Shown: in pieces, positions 8,173 to 16,329 of the stretch
How the letters are laid out: every line of letters starts with the position of its first letter
Position numbering within the stretch: position 1 is the first letter of the stretch
Origin: Rhodospirillales bacterium
GTDB lineage: Bacteria > Pseudomonadota > Alphaproteobacteria > Rhodospirillales > Magnetospirillaceae
Reading direction: 5' to 3'
DNA: 46,180 bases
NCBI GenBank assembly: GCA_014380005.1
Contig: JACMKT010000226.1
Location: forward strand, 1 to 46,180
Program-made: the position numbers and the translations under genes
Notes under the pieces: model-generated
What the model saw: the letters and a program-made list of their open reading frames with translations, nothing else
What the model was told of the DNA's origin: nothing
The model's database searches: none

Positions 8173-8886
8173 ATGACCGACTCCATCCCCCTCGACCTCG
8201 GCGGCCATTCCGTCACCGTAACGGTGAAGCGCTCCGCCCTGGCCAAGCGCATGTCCCTGCGCATCGACCCGGTGCGCGGCCCGGTTATCATGTTGCCGCC
8301 CAAGGCCAAGCTGGCCGAAGCCGAACGCTTTCTCATCGCCCACCGTATCTGGCTGGCCGAACGGCTGGCGCGGTTGCCGGGCAAGGTGGCGCTGACGGAC
8401 GGCGCCCAAGTGCCCATCCTGGGCGTTCCCCACCCCATCCGCCATGCCCCCGAGGCCAAGCGCGGGGTATGGGTCGAAGACGGTGCCTTGGTGGTGTCGG
8501 GCCGGGCCGAGCATGTGGGCCGCCGGGTGGCGGATTTCCTCAAGGCCGAGGCCAAGCGGCTGATCCTGCCCCAGGCCCATGATCTGGCCGCCCGTTTGGA
8601 CCGCAAACCCGGAAAAATCAGCGTCAAGGACACCCGGTCGCGCTGGGGCAGCTGTTCCTCCGCCGGCGATCTGGCGTTCTCATGGCGGCTCGTTCTGGCC
8701 CCGGAATGGGTGCTGACCTATGTGGTGGCCCATGAGGTGGCCCATCTGGTGGAGATGAACCACTCCCCCGCCTTCTGGGCGGTGGTGGATGGCTTGGTGG
8801 GCGACAGCCATGCGCCGCGCCGATGGCTGAAATCCCACGGTCCCGGGCTGCACCGCTTCGACGCTTGTGCTAACACGGGGGCATGA
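8173..8886 (+). CDS. YgjP-like (DUF45) zinc metallopeptidase
   Basis: Protein of 237 residues with the C-terminal zinc site HEVAH (187-191) followed by a downstream ligand region MNHSPAFWAVV, preceded by KDTRSRWGSCSSAGDLAFSWRL, the signature of the YgjP/SprT-like DUF45 family. The N-terminal beta-rich half (KRMSLRIDPVRGPVIMLPP) is also typical. The start at 8173 is preferred; an upstream in-frame ATG at 8143 lies inside the palindromic repeat. The stop overlaps the next gene's start by 4 bp (ATGA), implying an operon with the exporter. The physiological substrate is unknown. Confidence 0.85.
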   Translation: MTDSIPLDLGGHSVTVTVKRSALAKRMSLRIDPVRGPVIMLPPKAKLAEAERFLIAHRIWLAERLARLPGKVALTDGAQVPILGVPHPIRHAPEAKRGVWVEDGALVVSGRAEHVGRRVADFLKAEAKRLILPQAHDLAARLDRKPGKISVKDTRSRWGSCSSAGDLAFSWRLVLAPEWVLTYVVAHEVAHLVEMNHSPAFWAVVDGLVGDSHAPRRWLKSHGPGLHRFDACANTGA

Positions 8887-10085
8887 CCCGCACTCCATCC
8901 GCCCCTGGTCCCACCTCGCTCGCCGTCGCCGCCCTGCTGACCGCTTTGGTGGCGTTCGGCCCCATTTCCACCGATCTATATCTGGCCTCGCTGCCCGACA
9001 TGGCGCGGGACTTCCATGTGGGCATCGAACAGGCCCAGCTGACCCTGTCGGTGTTCCTGGCCGGTTTCGCCGCCACCATGCTGATCTATGGGCCGCTATC
9101 GGACCGCTTCGGGCGGCGTCCAGTCATTCTGGGCGGCGTGCTGATCTATCTGCTGGGCAGCGTGGCCTGCACCGTCGCCCCCACCATGGACACCCTGATC
9201 GCCGCCCGCTTCCTGCAAGCCTTGGGCGCCTGTTGCGGGCCGGTGGTGGGCCGCGCCGTGGTGCGCGACGTCTATCCACGCGAGCAGGCGGCCAAGGTGC
9301 TGTCCTACATGGCCTCGGCCATGGCCATCGCGCCTTTTGCCGCCCCCATCCTGGGCGGTTGGCTGCATTCCCTGCTGGGCTGGCGCTCCAATTTCGTGCT
9401 GCTGACCCTATTCGGCCTGATCCTGCTGGTGGCGGTGTACCGCCTGCTGGGTGAGACCAACGGTCATCGCGACCGCACTGCCTTGTCGCCCACCGCCATG
9501 CTGATCAATTACCGCACCCTGCTGACCGATCGGCGGGTGCTGGGCTATACGCTGACCGTGGCGCTGGTGTTTTCCGGCATGTTCACCTTCATCTCGGCCT
9601 CGTCCTTCGTGCTGATCGAAGTGATGGGCCTGCCGCCCGCTTTGTTCGGTTTCGGCTTCGCCGTGGTTATCGCCGGCTACATCACCGGCGGGCTGGTGGC
9701 CGGGCGCCACACCCATCGAATCGGTCTGGACCGCATGATCCGCCTGGGCACCATGGGCTGCGCCGTCAGCGGTTTAACCGCCGCCGGTTTGGCCTGGGCC
9801 GGCATCACCACCATGCCCGCCGTATTGCTGCCGCTGATGGTGTTCTTCCTATGCGCCGCCCTGGTCCTGCCCAACAGCACCGCCGGCGCCATCGCCCCCT
9901 ATCCCCGCATGTCGGGCGCCGCCTCCGCCCTGGTGGGCTTCCTGCAAATGAGCATGGGCGCCGCCATCGGCTGGCTCCACGCCGCCACCTTCGATCACAC
10001 CACGCGTCCGTTAGGCACGTTGGTGGCGGTGCTGGGGGTTGGGGCGTGGGTGGTGTTTACGGTGTTGGTGCGGAAGCGGGATTAA
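8883..10085 (+). CDS. Bcr/CflA family multidrug efflux transporter
   Basis: Twelve-segment major facilitator (400 residues) predicted to export drugs by proton antiport across the inner membrane. The start LTALVAFGPISTDLYLASLPDMARDF is typical of the Bcr/CflA group, with the MFS motif A GPLSDRFGRRPV after helix 2 and motif C-like residues in helix 5. It overlaps the upstream metallopeptidase gene by 4 bp. Four perfect short hairpins occupy the gap after its stop, before the convergent penicillin-binding protein gene. The substrate cannot be told from sequence. Confidence 0.88.
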   Translation: MTRTPSAPGPTSLAVAALLTALVAFGPISTDLYLASLPDMARDFHVGIEQAQLTLSVFLAGFAATMLIYGPLSDRFGRRPVILGGVLIYLLGSVACTVAPTMDTLIAARFLQALGACCGPVVGRAVVRDVYPREQAAKVLSYMASAMAIAPFAAPILGGWLHSLLGWRSNFVLLTLFGLILLVAVYRLLGETNGHRDRTALSPTAMLINYRTLLTDRRVLGYTLTVALVFSGMFTFISASSFVLIEVMGLPPALFGFGFAVVIAGYITGGLVAGRHTHRIGLDRMIRLGTMGCAVSGLTAAGLAWAGITTMPAVLLPLMVFFLCAALVLPNSTAGAIAPYPRMSGAASALVGFLQMSMGAAIGWLHAATFDHTTRPLGTLVAVLGVGAWVVFTVLVRKRD

Positions 10086-10201
10086 GGGGCTTCCGCCCCT
10101 AACCCCGATTGGGAGGCTTGCCTCCCAAACCCTCTATCCTATTGATAATAAAAAAGGAGGTTCGGAGGCTTGCCTCCGATGGGGTGCGGGCACACGCCCG
10201 C
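10086..10201. repeat. Cluster of four tetraloop hairpins
   Basis: Four perfect stems, each with a 4-nt loop: 10086-10099 (GGGGC/GCCCC), 10109-10128 (TTGGGAGG/CCTCCCAA), 10162-10179 (TCGGAGG/CCTCCGA) and 10186-10201 (GCGGGC/GCCCGC). The second and third share the loop CTTG. They fill the gap between two convergent genes. A similar pair of tetraloop hairpins lies at 43736-43775. Confidence 0.8.
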
Positions 10202-10209
10202 TTACTCCC

Positions 10210-12330
10210 TCACCGCCCGAAGATGGAATTAATCAACCCGTCCAACGCATTGCCGATGGAGCGCACCGCCTCGCCGCCCGACTGGATCAGTTCACCAGGG
10301 CCATCGACCACCGACGGCGCCGGGGTCAAATCCGGCGTGGGCAGGTGATGGATGGGCAGGCCCTTATGGGCGTTGACCATCACCGTCTTCCACAACTGAG
10401 CCGGCAGGCCGCCGCCGGTGACTTTCTTCATTTCGTGGCGCTGGTCGTCATTGCCCAGCCATACCCCGCCCACATAATCGGCGGTGTAGCCCATGAACCA
10501 CGCGTCGCGGTAATCCTGGGTGGTGCCGGTCTTGCCGGCGGCGGGGCGGTCGCCCAGGCGGGCGGCCTTGCCGCTGCCCTCGGTCAGCACCGCTTGCATG
10601 ATTTCGTGCATATGGGCCAGGGCCACGTCAGAGATGACTTGGCCGAAGCCACCGCCCTGACGGCTCCACAAAGGCTGCCCCTGCGGGTCGGTGACGCTTT
10701 CCACGCCGAAAGCGGTAACGCCGAAGCCGCCATTGGCGAAGGGCGTATAGGCGGTGGTCAGCTCCAGCAGATTGGTTTCCGAGGTGCCCAGGGCCAGGGA
10801 CGCGTCGTTGCGCAATTCCGAGGTGATGCCCATGCGGTGGGCCAAACTGATGACACGGGCCGGGCTGACCTCTTCGATCAGGCGCACCGCCACGGTGTTG
10901 GTGGAATTGGCGAAGGCGTGGCGCAGGGTCACCGGGCCTTCGTATTTACCGGTGTAATTGCCAGGGCTCCAATTGCCCAGCTTGATGGGGGCGTCCTGGA
11001 ACACGTCGGCGGGGGTGAAGCCCTTTTCCATAGCGGCCAGATAGACGAAGGGCTTGAACGACGAACCCGGCTGGCGCTGGCCTTGGGTGGCGCGGTTGAA
11101 CTGGCTGTCGTCGTAATCCTTGCCGCCCACCAAGGCGCGCACGGCGCCGTCGGGGCTCATGACCACCACGGCGCCCTGGGTGGCACCGGCCTTGGCGCCG
11201 GGACCGTCCAGCAGGGCCTTCAACTCGGCCTCGGCCTTGCGCTGAATGCCCATGTCCAGGGTGGTGCGGACCACGATGTCCTTGCCCTGAACCTCGCCCA
11301 TCTCGTCCAGATGGGACATGATCCAATCGGCGAAATAGCGGCCCGCCGGCACCGGGCGGCGCACCATCTGGGCGGCACCGGTCAGGGCGGCATATTCAGC
11401 GGTCTTGCTGTCGATATAGCCGGCCTCGACCATATTGCTCAGCACATCCAGGGTGCGCTTGTGGCTGGCCTCGGGGTCGTTCAGCGGGCTATAGCGGCTG
11501 GGCGCCTTGAGCAGGCCGGCGATCACCGCCGATTGGTACAGATTGGCGTTCTTGGCCGAGACGTCGAAATAGCGCTTGGCCGCCGCATCCACACCAAACG
11601 TTCCGGAACCGAGATAAACCCGGTTCAGGTACAGCGTCAGCAATTGTTCCTTGGTGAAGCGCTTTTCCAGCCACAGCGCCATGAGCAATTCCTGCACCTT
11701 GCGCTTCAAGGTGCGGTCAGGCGTCAGGAACAGATTCTTGGCAAGCTGCTGGGTGATGGTGGAGCCGCCCTGGACCATGCGCCCGGCCCGTAGATTGGTC
11801 ACCACGGCACGGGCTAGGCCAAAGACGTCCAGGCCGAAATGCTTGTAAAAACGGCGATCCTCGGTGGCTAAGACCGCTTGCGGAATGAAGGGCGAGATGT
11901 CCTTCAAATCCAGCGGCTGGCCGTAGATATCGCCATAGGCGGCGAAGGTCTCGCCCTCGGCAGAGACGAACACCACGCTGGGCCGACGCGTGGTGGCGGT
12001 CATCTTGTCGATATTGGGTAAATCCACAGCGTAATAGGCGACCAACCCAGCCAGAGCGATGCCGCACCAGATGGCCAGCGTCAGCCCCCACACCACCAGC
12101 CGCTTGCCCCAGCCGCCGCGCCCGGATTTCTTTTTAGGCGGCTTGGCCTTGGGCTCGCGCCGTGGCTTGCCGCCACCACTCCCGCCGCCCCGGCCACCGC
12201 CACCGCCACCGCGCGGCGGTTCATCGCCGCCGCCGCTATGGAGCAGGCGGTCGGACGGGTCGATCTCGAGCGACATGGAGGTCGGGCGGCGCGATGGGGG
12301 GGTGTGGCTGGGCATGGGGGGTTCTACCAT
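10210..12330 (-). CDS. Class A penicillin-binding protein (PBP1a-type)
   Basis: Bifunctional peptidoglycan glycosyltransferase and transpeptidase, anchored in the inner membrane (706 residues from the ATG at 12330). The cytoplasmic N-terminus is rich in Gly, Lys and Arg (about residues 35-70), followed by one membrane segment (VVWGLTLAIWCGIALAGLVA). The glycosyltransferase has ATEDRRFYKHFGLD, GGSTITQQLAKN and EQLLTLYLNRVYLG. The transpeptidase has the catalytic SSFK, STN and KTGTT motifs. It is shorter than the longest PBP1a proteins and lacks a large inserted domain. A TTG further upstream (12357) is a less likely start; ATGs at 12315 and 12276 are alternatives. Confidence 0.92.
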   Translation of the reverse strand: MVEPPMPSHTPPSRRPTSMSLEIDPSDRLLHSGGGDEPPRGGGGGGRGGGSGGGKPRREPKAKPPKKKSGRGGWGKRLVVWGLTLAIWCGIALAGLVAYYAVDLPNIDKMTATTRRPSVVFVSAEGETFAAYGDIYGQPLDLKDISPFIPQAVLATEDRRFYKHFGLDVFGLARAVVTNLRAGRMVQGGSTITQQLAKNLFLTPDRTLKRKVQELLMALWLEKRFTKEQLLTLYLNRVYLGSGTFGVDAAAKRYFDVSAKNANLYQSAVIAGLLKAPSRYSPLNDPEASHKRTLDVLSNMVEAGYIDSKTAEYAALTGAAQMVRRPVPAGRYFADWIMSHLDEMGEVQGKDIVVRTTLDMGIQRKAEAELKALLDGPGAKAGATQGAVVVMSPDGAVRALVGGKDYDDSQFNRATQGQRQPGSSFKPFVYLAAMEKGFTPADVFQDAPIKLGNWSPGNYTGKYEGPVTLRHAFANSTNTVAVRLIEEVSPARVISLAHRMGITSELRNDASLALGTSETNLLELTTAYTPFANGGFGVTAFGVESVTDPQGQPLWSRQGGGFGQVISDVALAHMHEIMQAVLTEGSGKAARLGDRPAAGKTGTTQDYRDAWFMGYTADYVGGVWLGNDDQRHEMKKVTGGGLPAQLWKTVMVNAHKGLPIHHLPTPDLTPAPSVVDGPGELIQSGGEAVRSIGNALDGLINSIFGR

Positions 12331-12419
12331 GGCAGGGCGGTCTCTCGGAACTGGCAACGCCGTGACATTGGTTGTAGGATGGCCCCCTTCCTTTTGGCGG
12401 CCCGAACGAGGACATAAGC

Positions 12420-12620
12420 ATGGAAACCCTGGCGGTCACCATACCGACCGAGCTGAAACAGCGCCTGGACGCGCTGGCGGCCGAGACTGGCCGAAGCATG
12501 GACGAATGCTTGTCCCTGGCAGTGCAGGAATTCGTCGAGAACTGGGAAATCCATCTGAACGACCTGCATCAGATCGACGAGAACGAGGCGCGCGCGGTGC
12601 TGAAAGCGGCGAACGAATAG
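12420..12620 (+). CDS. Small ribbon-helix-helix (CopG-like) DNA-binding protein
   Basis: A 66-residue protein with the pattern ETLAVTIPTELKQRLDALAAETGRSMDECLSLAVQEFVE: a short beta strand followed by two helices, as in CopG/ParD-type repressors and antitoxins. The C-terminal tail is acidic and helical. GAGGA lies about 8 nt before the ATG. No toxin gene follows; the next 100 bp hold a partial duplication of its 3' end and a terminator. It diverges from the penicillin-binding protein gene, so it could regulate that promoter or itself. The fold is likely; the role is unknown. Confidence 0.75.
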   Translation: METLAVTIPTELKQRLDALAAETGRSMDECLSLAVQEFVENWEIHLNDLHQIDENEARAVLKAANE

Positions 12621-12641
12621 GTAGCTGAAAGCGGCGAACGA
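12599..12641 (+). repeat. Tandem duplication of the 3' end of the RHH gene
   Basis: The 18-nt stretch GCTGAAAGCGGCGAACGA occurs at 12599-12616 (coding, before the stop) and again at 12624-12641 (after it), 25 nt apart, each followed by a stop-like TAG or TAA. It looks like a recent slip or duplication at the gene end. Confidence 0.85.
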
Positions 12642-12689
12642 CTAACCCGTTATCGCGGATGAATGTGGCGGAATTGCCGCCGACCCGAC

Positions 12690-12715
12690 AAGGCCCGCCC
12701 ATTCCGGCGGGCCTT
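12690..12715 (+). terminator. Rho-independent terminator after the RHH gene
   Basis: The stem AAGGCCCGCC/GGCGGGCCTT has a 6-nt loop and is followed by TTCGTTT on the plus strand. It also directly follows the hemerythrin stop on the other strand, but the T-tract is poor in that direction. Confidence 0.75.
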
Positions 12716-12719
12716 TCGT

Positions 12720-13250
12720 TTACTTAACCAGATCAGGCCGGCCCAGCGGCGCCAGTTCGGGTTCGATGCCGGCCATTTTCTGGCTCGCCAGCATGGCCTC
12801 GCGCTTACGGCGCAGGGATTCGGCCTTTTGCGCCTGCATCTGCAGCACATAGGGCTTCATGCGCAAATCCGACTGGATGATGTGATCCACCAGCCATTCC
12901 TTCAGGAAGCCGGCCAGATCGCGCACCATGCGGTCGCGTCCGGGGCCTTCGGGGGTGCGGGAATATTCGGTGACGATGTCCGACAGCTTTTTCAGCACGT
13001 CGCGATGCGAGCGCACATGGCTCTCATGATAGGGGTAGCGGATTTCGCGCTGCAACGCCTCTTCACGGGTGAAGTGCGCGCCGGTGTAGTCCACCAGACT
13101 CAGCAAGACCCGCGCGATCTTCTTATGCTCGATCCTGCCGCCACCGCTGATGGCAACTTCGAACGCATTGATCAGGTCAACGAGGTGTTTATGGTCCTCA
13201 TCGACCATTGGCTCGCCGACACACATTGCGTCGCGCCAGGCTATGGACAT
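12720..13250 (-). CDS. Bacteriohemerythrin
   Basis: Single-domain oxygen-binding protein with a non-haem di-iron centre, of 176 residues from the ATG at 13250 (GGAAG about 5 nt upstream). Hemerythrin ligands are visible in order: VDEDHKHLVDLIN, HFTREEALQREIRYPYHESHVRSH and WLVDHIIQSD. After the four-helix domain there is a basic, helical tail (QAQKAESLRRKREAM). Likely roles are oxygen sensing, storage or delivery in a microaerophile. It is a single gene convergent with the RHH gene and divergent from the YdjM-like gene. Confidence 0.92.
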   Translation of the reverse strand: MSIAWRDAMCVGEPMVDEDHKHLVDLINAFEVAISGGGRIEHKKIARVLLSLVDYTGAHFTREEALQREIRYPYHESHVRSHRDVLKKLSDIVTEYSRTPEGPGRDRMVRDLAGFLKEWLVDHIIQSDLRMKPYVLQMQAQKAESLRRKREAMLASQKMAGIEPELAPLGRPDLVK

Positions 13251-13352
13251 GCCGCTTCCCCCAGCCCAAACTCTTGAGCACATCAGAGCTGACGGACTTT
13301 AACTGAAAATGGCAACAGTTTCCACTCAACCGTTTGGCGCAGCACCTCTGTC

Positions 13353-13844
13353 ATGATGGCGGGCTCGCACGTGGTCGCCGGCGCCGCCCTGTGGGCGGTC
13401 ACCGCCAAGCTGACCGGCGGCCCGCCCGCCGATCCCCAAGCCCTGGCGCTGGCCGCTTTGGGGGCGTTGCTGCCCGACATCGACCATCCGCAATCCTGGG
13501 CCGGGCGCAAGCTCAAGCCCATCTCGGTGCCGCTGGCCTTGGTGGTGGGCCACCGGGGCGTGACCCATTCCCTGCTGGCGGTGCTGGCCGGCATGGTCAC
13601 GCTGGTGATGATGGGGCTGGACGGATGGGCGGCGCCGCTGGTCATCGGCTACCTGTCCCATCTGGCCGCCGACGGCCTGACACCGTCCGGCGTGCCCCTG
13701 CTGTGGCCCATGAAGCAGCGCTTTACCCTGAATTTGTGCCGCACCGGATCATTCATGGAAATGGCTCTGGTGGCACTGATCGCCCTGGCCGGCGGCTGGG
13801 CGGCGGGGGTGGATATCAGTCACATCAGGCCGGTAAGGTTTTAG
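13353..13844 (+). CDS. YdjM-like membrane-bound metal-dependent hydrolase family protein
   Basis: Inner-membrane protein of 163 residues with several hydrophobic segments. Conserved polar motifs fit the YdjM family (PF04307): the N-terminal SHVVAGAALWA, LGALLPDIDHPQS, GHRGVTHSLLAV and GYLSHLAADGLTPSGVPLLWP. The His and Asp residues in these motifs are presumed metal ligands. Two adjacent ATGs (13353, 13356) are possible starts. The ACACGGAT palindrome follows its stop by four bases. The biochemical function of the family is poorly defined; some relatives are SOS-regulated. Confidence 0.82.
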   Translation: MMAGSHVVAGAALWAVTAKLTGGPPADPQALALAALGALLPDIDHPQSWAGRKLKPISVPLALVVGHRGVTHSLLAVLAGMVTLVMMGLDGWAAPLVIGYLSHLAADGLTPSGVPLLWPMKQRFTLNLCRTGSFMEMALVALIALAGGWAAGVDISHIRPVRF

Positions 13845-13848
13845 TTTC

Positions 13849-13924
13849 TGACACGGATGGACACGGATAAACACGGATAAGAATCATCTTTTTAATCCGT
13901 GTTTATCCGTGTCCATACGTGTCA
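13849..13924. repeat. ACACGGAT-family compact palindrome
   Basis: The left arm 13849-13880 and right arm 13893-13924 are inverted copies, apart from one G-to-T change in the right arm (CATACGTGT) and a small mismatch near the loop. The loop is only about 12 nt, so a strong RNA hairpin is expected on either strand. It sits between convergent gene ends and is a plausible bidirectional terminator. Confidence 0.9.
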
Positions 13925-13932
13925 CTAAACCT

Positions 13933-14523
13933 TTATTCCACCCGGCACGCCTCGTCAAACTCCAGGCGCGGATTGCGCGGATGCAGCGCCGCCTTGTCGC
14001 CATAGCCCATATTGATCAGGAAGTTGGACTTCACCGGGGTGCCGGCGAAGAACGCCTGATCCACGGCGGCATTGTCAAAGCCGCTCATGGGGCCGCAATC
14101 CAAACCCAGGGCGCGCAGGGCCAGGATCAGATAGGCGCCTTGCAGCGAGCTGTTGCGGAAGGCGGTGGACTGGATCAAATCCTCATTGCCCACGAACCAC
14201 GACCGCGCATCCACCTGGGGGAAGGTCTTGGGCAGCTTCTCAAAGAATTCCATGTCTTGGGCCAGGATGGCGGTGACCGGCGCCGCCATGGTCTTGTCCA
14301 CATTGCCGGGCGCAAGCGCCGGTTTCAGCCGCGCCTTGGCCTCGGCTGAGCGCACGAACACCACACGGGCCGGCTGGGTATTGGCCGAGGTCGGACCCAT
14401 GCGGGCGATGTCCCAGGCCTGATGCAGCAGCGCGTCGGCGACCGGCTGGTCCAGCCATTTGGAGTGTGTGCGGGCCTCGCGGAACATCAGATCCAGGGCC
14501 TTGTCGTCCACCGGGGTGGTCAT
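13933..14523 (-). CDS. RutE/HadB-type malonic semialdehyde reductase (nitroreductase family)
   Basis: FMN-dependent nitroreductase-fold protein of 196 residues. It matches the RutE/HadB group in [36 protein letters not shown] and the late LNMGYGDKA-like segment ([19 protein letters not shown]). In uracil catabolism RutE reduces malonic semialdehyde to 3-hydroxypropionate, but no other rut gene is near, so the real substrate is uncertain. The start at 14523 is supported by AGGAGA about 7 nt upstream. It is a single gene, with the deacetylase-like gene diverging from it. Confidence 0.88.
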   Translation of the reverse strand: MTTPVDDKALDLMFREARTHSKWLDQPVADALLHQAWDIARMGPTSANTQPARVVFVRSAEAKARLKPALAPGNVDKTMAAPVTAILAQDMEFFEKLPKTFPQVDARSWFVGNEDLIQSTAFRNSSLQGAYLILALRALGLDCGPMSGFDNAAVDQAFFAGTPVKSNFLINMGYGDKAALHPRNPRLEFDEACRVE

Positions 14524-14617
14524 CGGCGATCTCCTGTCGTAAAAGATGATGCAACGCCGCATGGTTGCGATTCGCTCCGCCCAATCTAGTCGCACCAGCG
14601 AAAAGGGGTAGGCCTGG

Positions 14618-15631
14618 ATGAGAAACACTGTGTTTCTGGCTTTGGCGCTCGCCATGTTGGTGAGTCTGGCCGCCGGAGCGGTGCGAGCGGCGGACTCGGC
14701 TGTGGTGCTCAGCTATCGCCGCTTCGGCGACGACCGCATCCCCAGCGTCAACACCCGGCTTGACCAATTGGATGCCCATATCGCCGAATTAACCACCGGC
14801 GGCTATGCCGTGTTGCCGCTGCCATTGGTGGTGGATGCGATACAAAGCGGCAAGGCCCTGCCCAACAAGGCCGTCGCCATCACCATGGACTCGGCGGGCG
14901 CCTCGGTGTGGTCCAGCGCGTGGCCGCGCCTAAAGGCTGCCAATCTGCCCTTCACCGTGTTTGTGGTCACCGACGAAACCGATCGCGGCGGGCCGGATAC
15001 CATGAGCTGGGAAAACTTGCGCGAGATGGCGGCCTCGGGTCTGGTCACCATGGGCAGCCAGGGCGCCAGCCATCCCCATATGCCGGCGCTGAGCGCCCAA
15101 GCCATCACCGACGACATGGCCCGCGCCCGTGCCCGCTTCGAGGCGGAATTGGGCAAAGCCCCCGATCTGTTCGCCTGGCCCTATGGCGAAATGAGCCGCG
15201 ACGCCGCCCAGGCCGCCCGCGCTGCCGGCTTCAAGGCGGCGTTCGGCCAGCATTCGGGGTCGGTGTGGAGCAAATCCGATCCGTTCTTCCTGCCCCGTTT
15301 CGCCCTGAACGAAACCTATGGCGAGGCCGAACGCTTCCGTTTGGCCGTACGCTCCACCGCCCTGCCGGCGGTGGACATCACCCCCGACGACCCCAAACTG
15401 GCCAGCAACCCGCCCGCCTTCGGCTTCACCTTGGCCATCGAAGTGGCGGGCATGGAGCATCTGGCCTGCTACACCTCCCATGACGGGCGCGCGGTGATCG
15501 AACGCCTGGGGCCGCGCATCGAAGTGCGCATGGCGAAGCCCCTGCCGCCCGGTCGCACCCGCCTGAACTGCACCGCCCCGTCCCTGGATGGGCGCTGGCG
15601 CTGGTTCGGTTGGCAGTTTTTTATTCAATAG
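14618..15631 (+). CDS. Secreted NodB-fold (polysaccharide deacetylase-like) protein, probably inactive
   Basis: Exported protein of 337 residues with a signal peptide (residues 1-24, [12 protein letters not shown]). Residues 30-225 align with the NodB homology domain: LSYRRFGDD, then the motif-1 position [21 protein letters not shown]-like MSWENL and [10 protein letters not shown], and FAWPYGE. Active relatives have TFDDG and an HxxxH pair. Here the second Asp is S92 and the first His is Q148, while H152 remains, so two of three metal ligands are gone. The C-terminal third (230-337) is a beta-rich region I do not recognise. It may bind rather than cleave a glycan. Confidence 0.78.
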   Translation: MRNTVFLALALAMLVSLAAGAVRAADSAVVLSYRRFGDDRIPSVNTRLDQLDAHIAELTTGGYAVLPLPLVVDAIQSGKALPNKAVAITMDSAGASVWSSAWPRLKAANLPFTVFVVTDETDRGGPDTMSWENLREMAASGLVTMGSQGASHPHMPALSAQAITDDMARARARFEAELGKAPDLFAWPYGEMSRDAAQAARAAGFKAAFGQHSGSVWSKSDPFFLPRFALNETYGEAERFRLAVRSTALPAVDITPDDPKLASNPPAFGFTLAIEVAGMEHLACYTSHDGRAVIERLGPRIEVRMAKPLPPGRTRLNCTAPSLDGRWRWFGWQFFIQ

Positions 15632-16002
15632 CCCTCAGGCGTAAATTGCATATCTTTCATACGAGCGCCTGCTGGAAGCCACGCACGAGAACAATAAAAA
15701 TAAGACGCACACGCTAGTGATGGCCATAAATGGCACGATGAAAAATATTTGGCGCAGATATCAAATAATTAGATCCATAAAACTGCAATATTATCTAATT
15801 TATTTTGTGTTTACACTTTCATCACCCGCATAATTCAGCCTAACAATGTGTGTCTATATTAATAGATGGCCGTCAATATTATAATGGCGCTGGCTAATGC
15901 ATTTATGAGTGGTCAAAACACCAATTCGCACAAGACAGTTGACCTCGCTATCGCGACGAAGTAGCGTAGTTACGATAGAAATATTAGTAACGAGGCGTGG
16001 TA
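15632..16002. other. AT-rich gap without a recognisable gene
   Basis: These 371 bases are much richer in A and T than the surroundings, with runs such as ATATTATCTAATTTATTTTG around 15788-15807. I see no conserved protein, tRNA or repeat of the palindromic families. A TTGACC box at 15939 and the short inverted pair CGCTA/TAGCG at 15946-15966 could belong to the promoter of the following small gene. The composition suggests acquired or decayed DNA. Confidence 0.5.
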
Positions 16003-16257
16003 ATGGCTGAATGGCATGATAAGATTGCTGACGAACTTGCGAAAAAACTGGATGCTTCTGGGAAGCAAGTTGGGACGGTTTCCAATGATCAGTTCGTAGG
16101 TTTATGTAAAAATATCGGTAACTACCAAAGGGCGCCCAAGACAGAGGCCCGCAATAACATTGCCAAATCCTTGTGGAGCAACCACCAGCTTAAGATTAGC
16201 TTCGGAGATAACGCAGCTGTGATCTTCGTTGATCGCAATGCGCTGCCGATTATTTAG
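16003..16257 (+). CDS. Hypothetical protein in AT-rich patch
   Basis: An 84-residue soluble protein I do not recognise. The first half is helical and charged (AEWHDKIADELAKKLDASG); the C-terminal part looks like beta strands (LKISFGDNAAVIFVDRN). It has no signal peptide, no membrane segment and no Cys. GAGG lies 7 nt before the ATG at 16003, and an in-frame GTG two codons earlier is less likely. Its codon use is richer in A and T than its neighbours (AAA, AAT, ATT, TTA present), pointing to transfer. A hairpin with a T-run follows. The good ribosome site and clean frame make it likely real. Confidence 0.6.
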   Translation: MAEWHDKIADELAKKLDASGKQVGTVSNDQFVGLCKNIGNYQRAPKTEARNNIAKSLWSNHQLKISFGDNAAVIFVDRNALPII

Positions 16258-16283
16258 GGTGACTTTACCGGTTCCGGCCGTGG

Positions 16284-16304
16284 AAAAAGAGAGCGCTTCT
16301 TTTT
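16284..16304 (+). terminator. Possible terminator after the hypothetical gene
   Basis: AAAAAGA and TTCTTTTT flank a GC centre (GAGCGC) and end in a T-run on the plus strand, 27 nt after the stop. The stem is AT-rich and imperfect, so this is tentative. Confidence 0.4.
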
Positions 16305-16329
16305 AGTTTGTCCAGCGTGCTATCGCGTA

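Noticed and set aside
10039-11793. A 584-codon frame opposite the penicillin-binding protein
   Set aside because: It is the antisense shadow of the mrcA-type gene, with His/Gln/Gly-rich sequence typical of shadows in GC-rich DNA.
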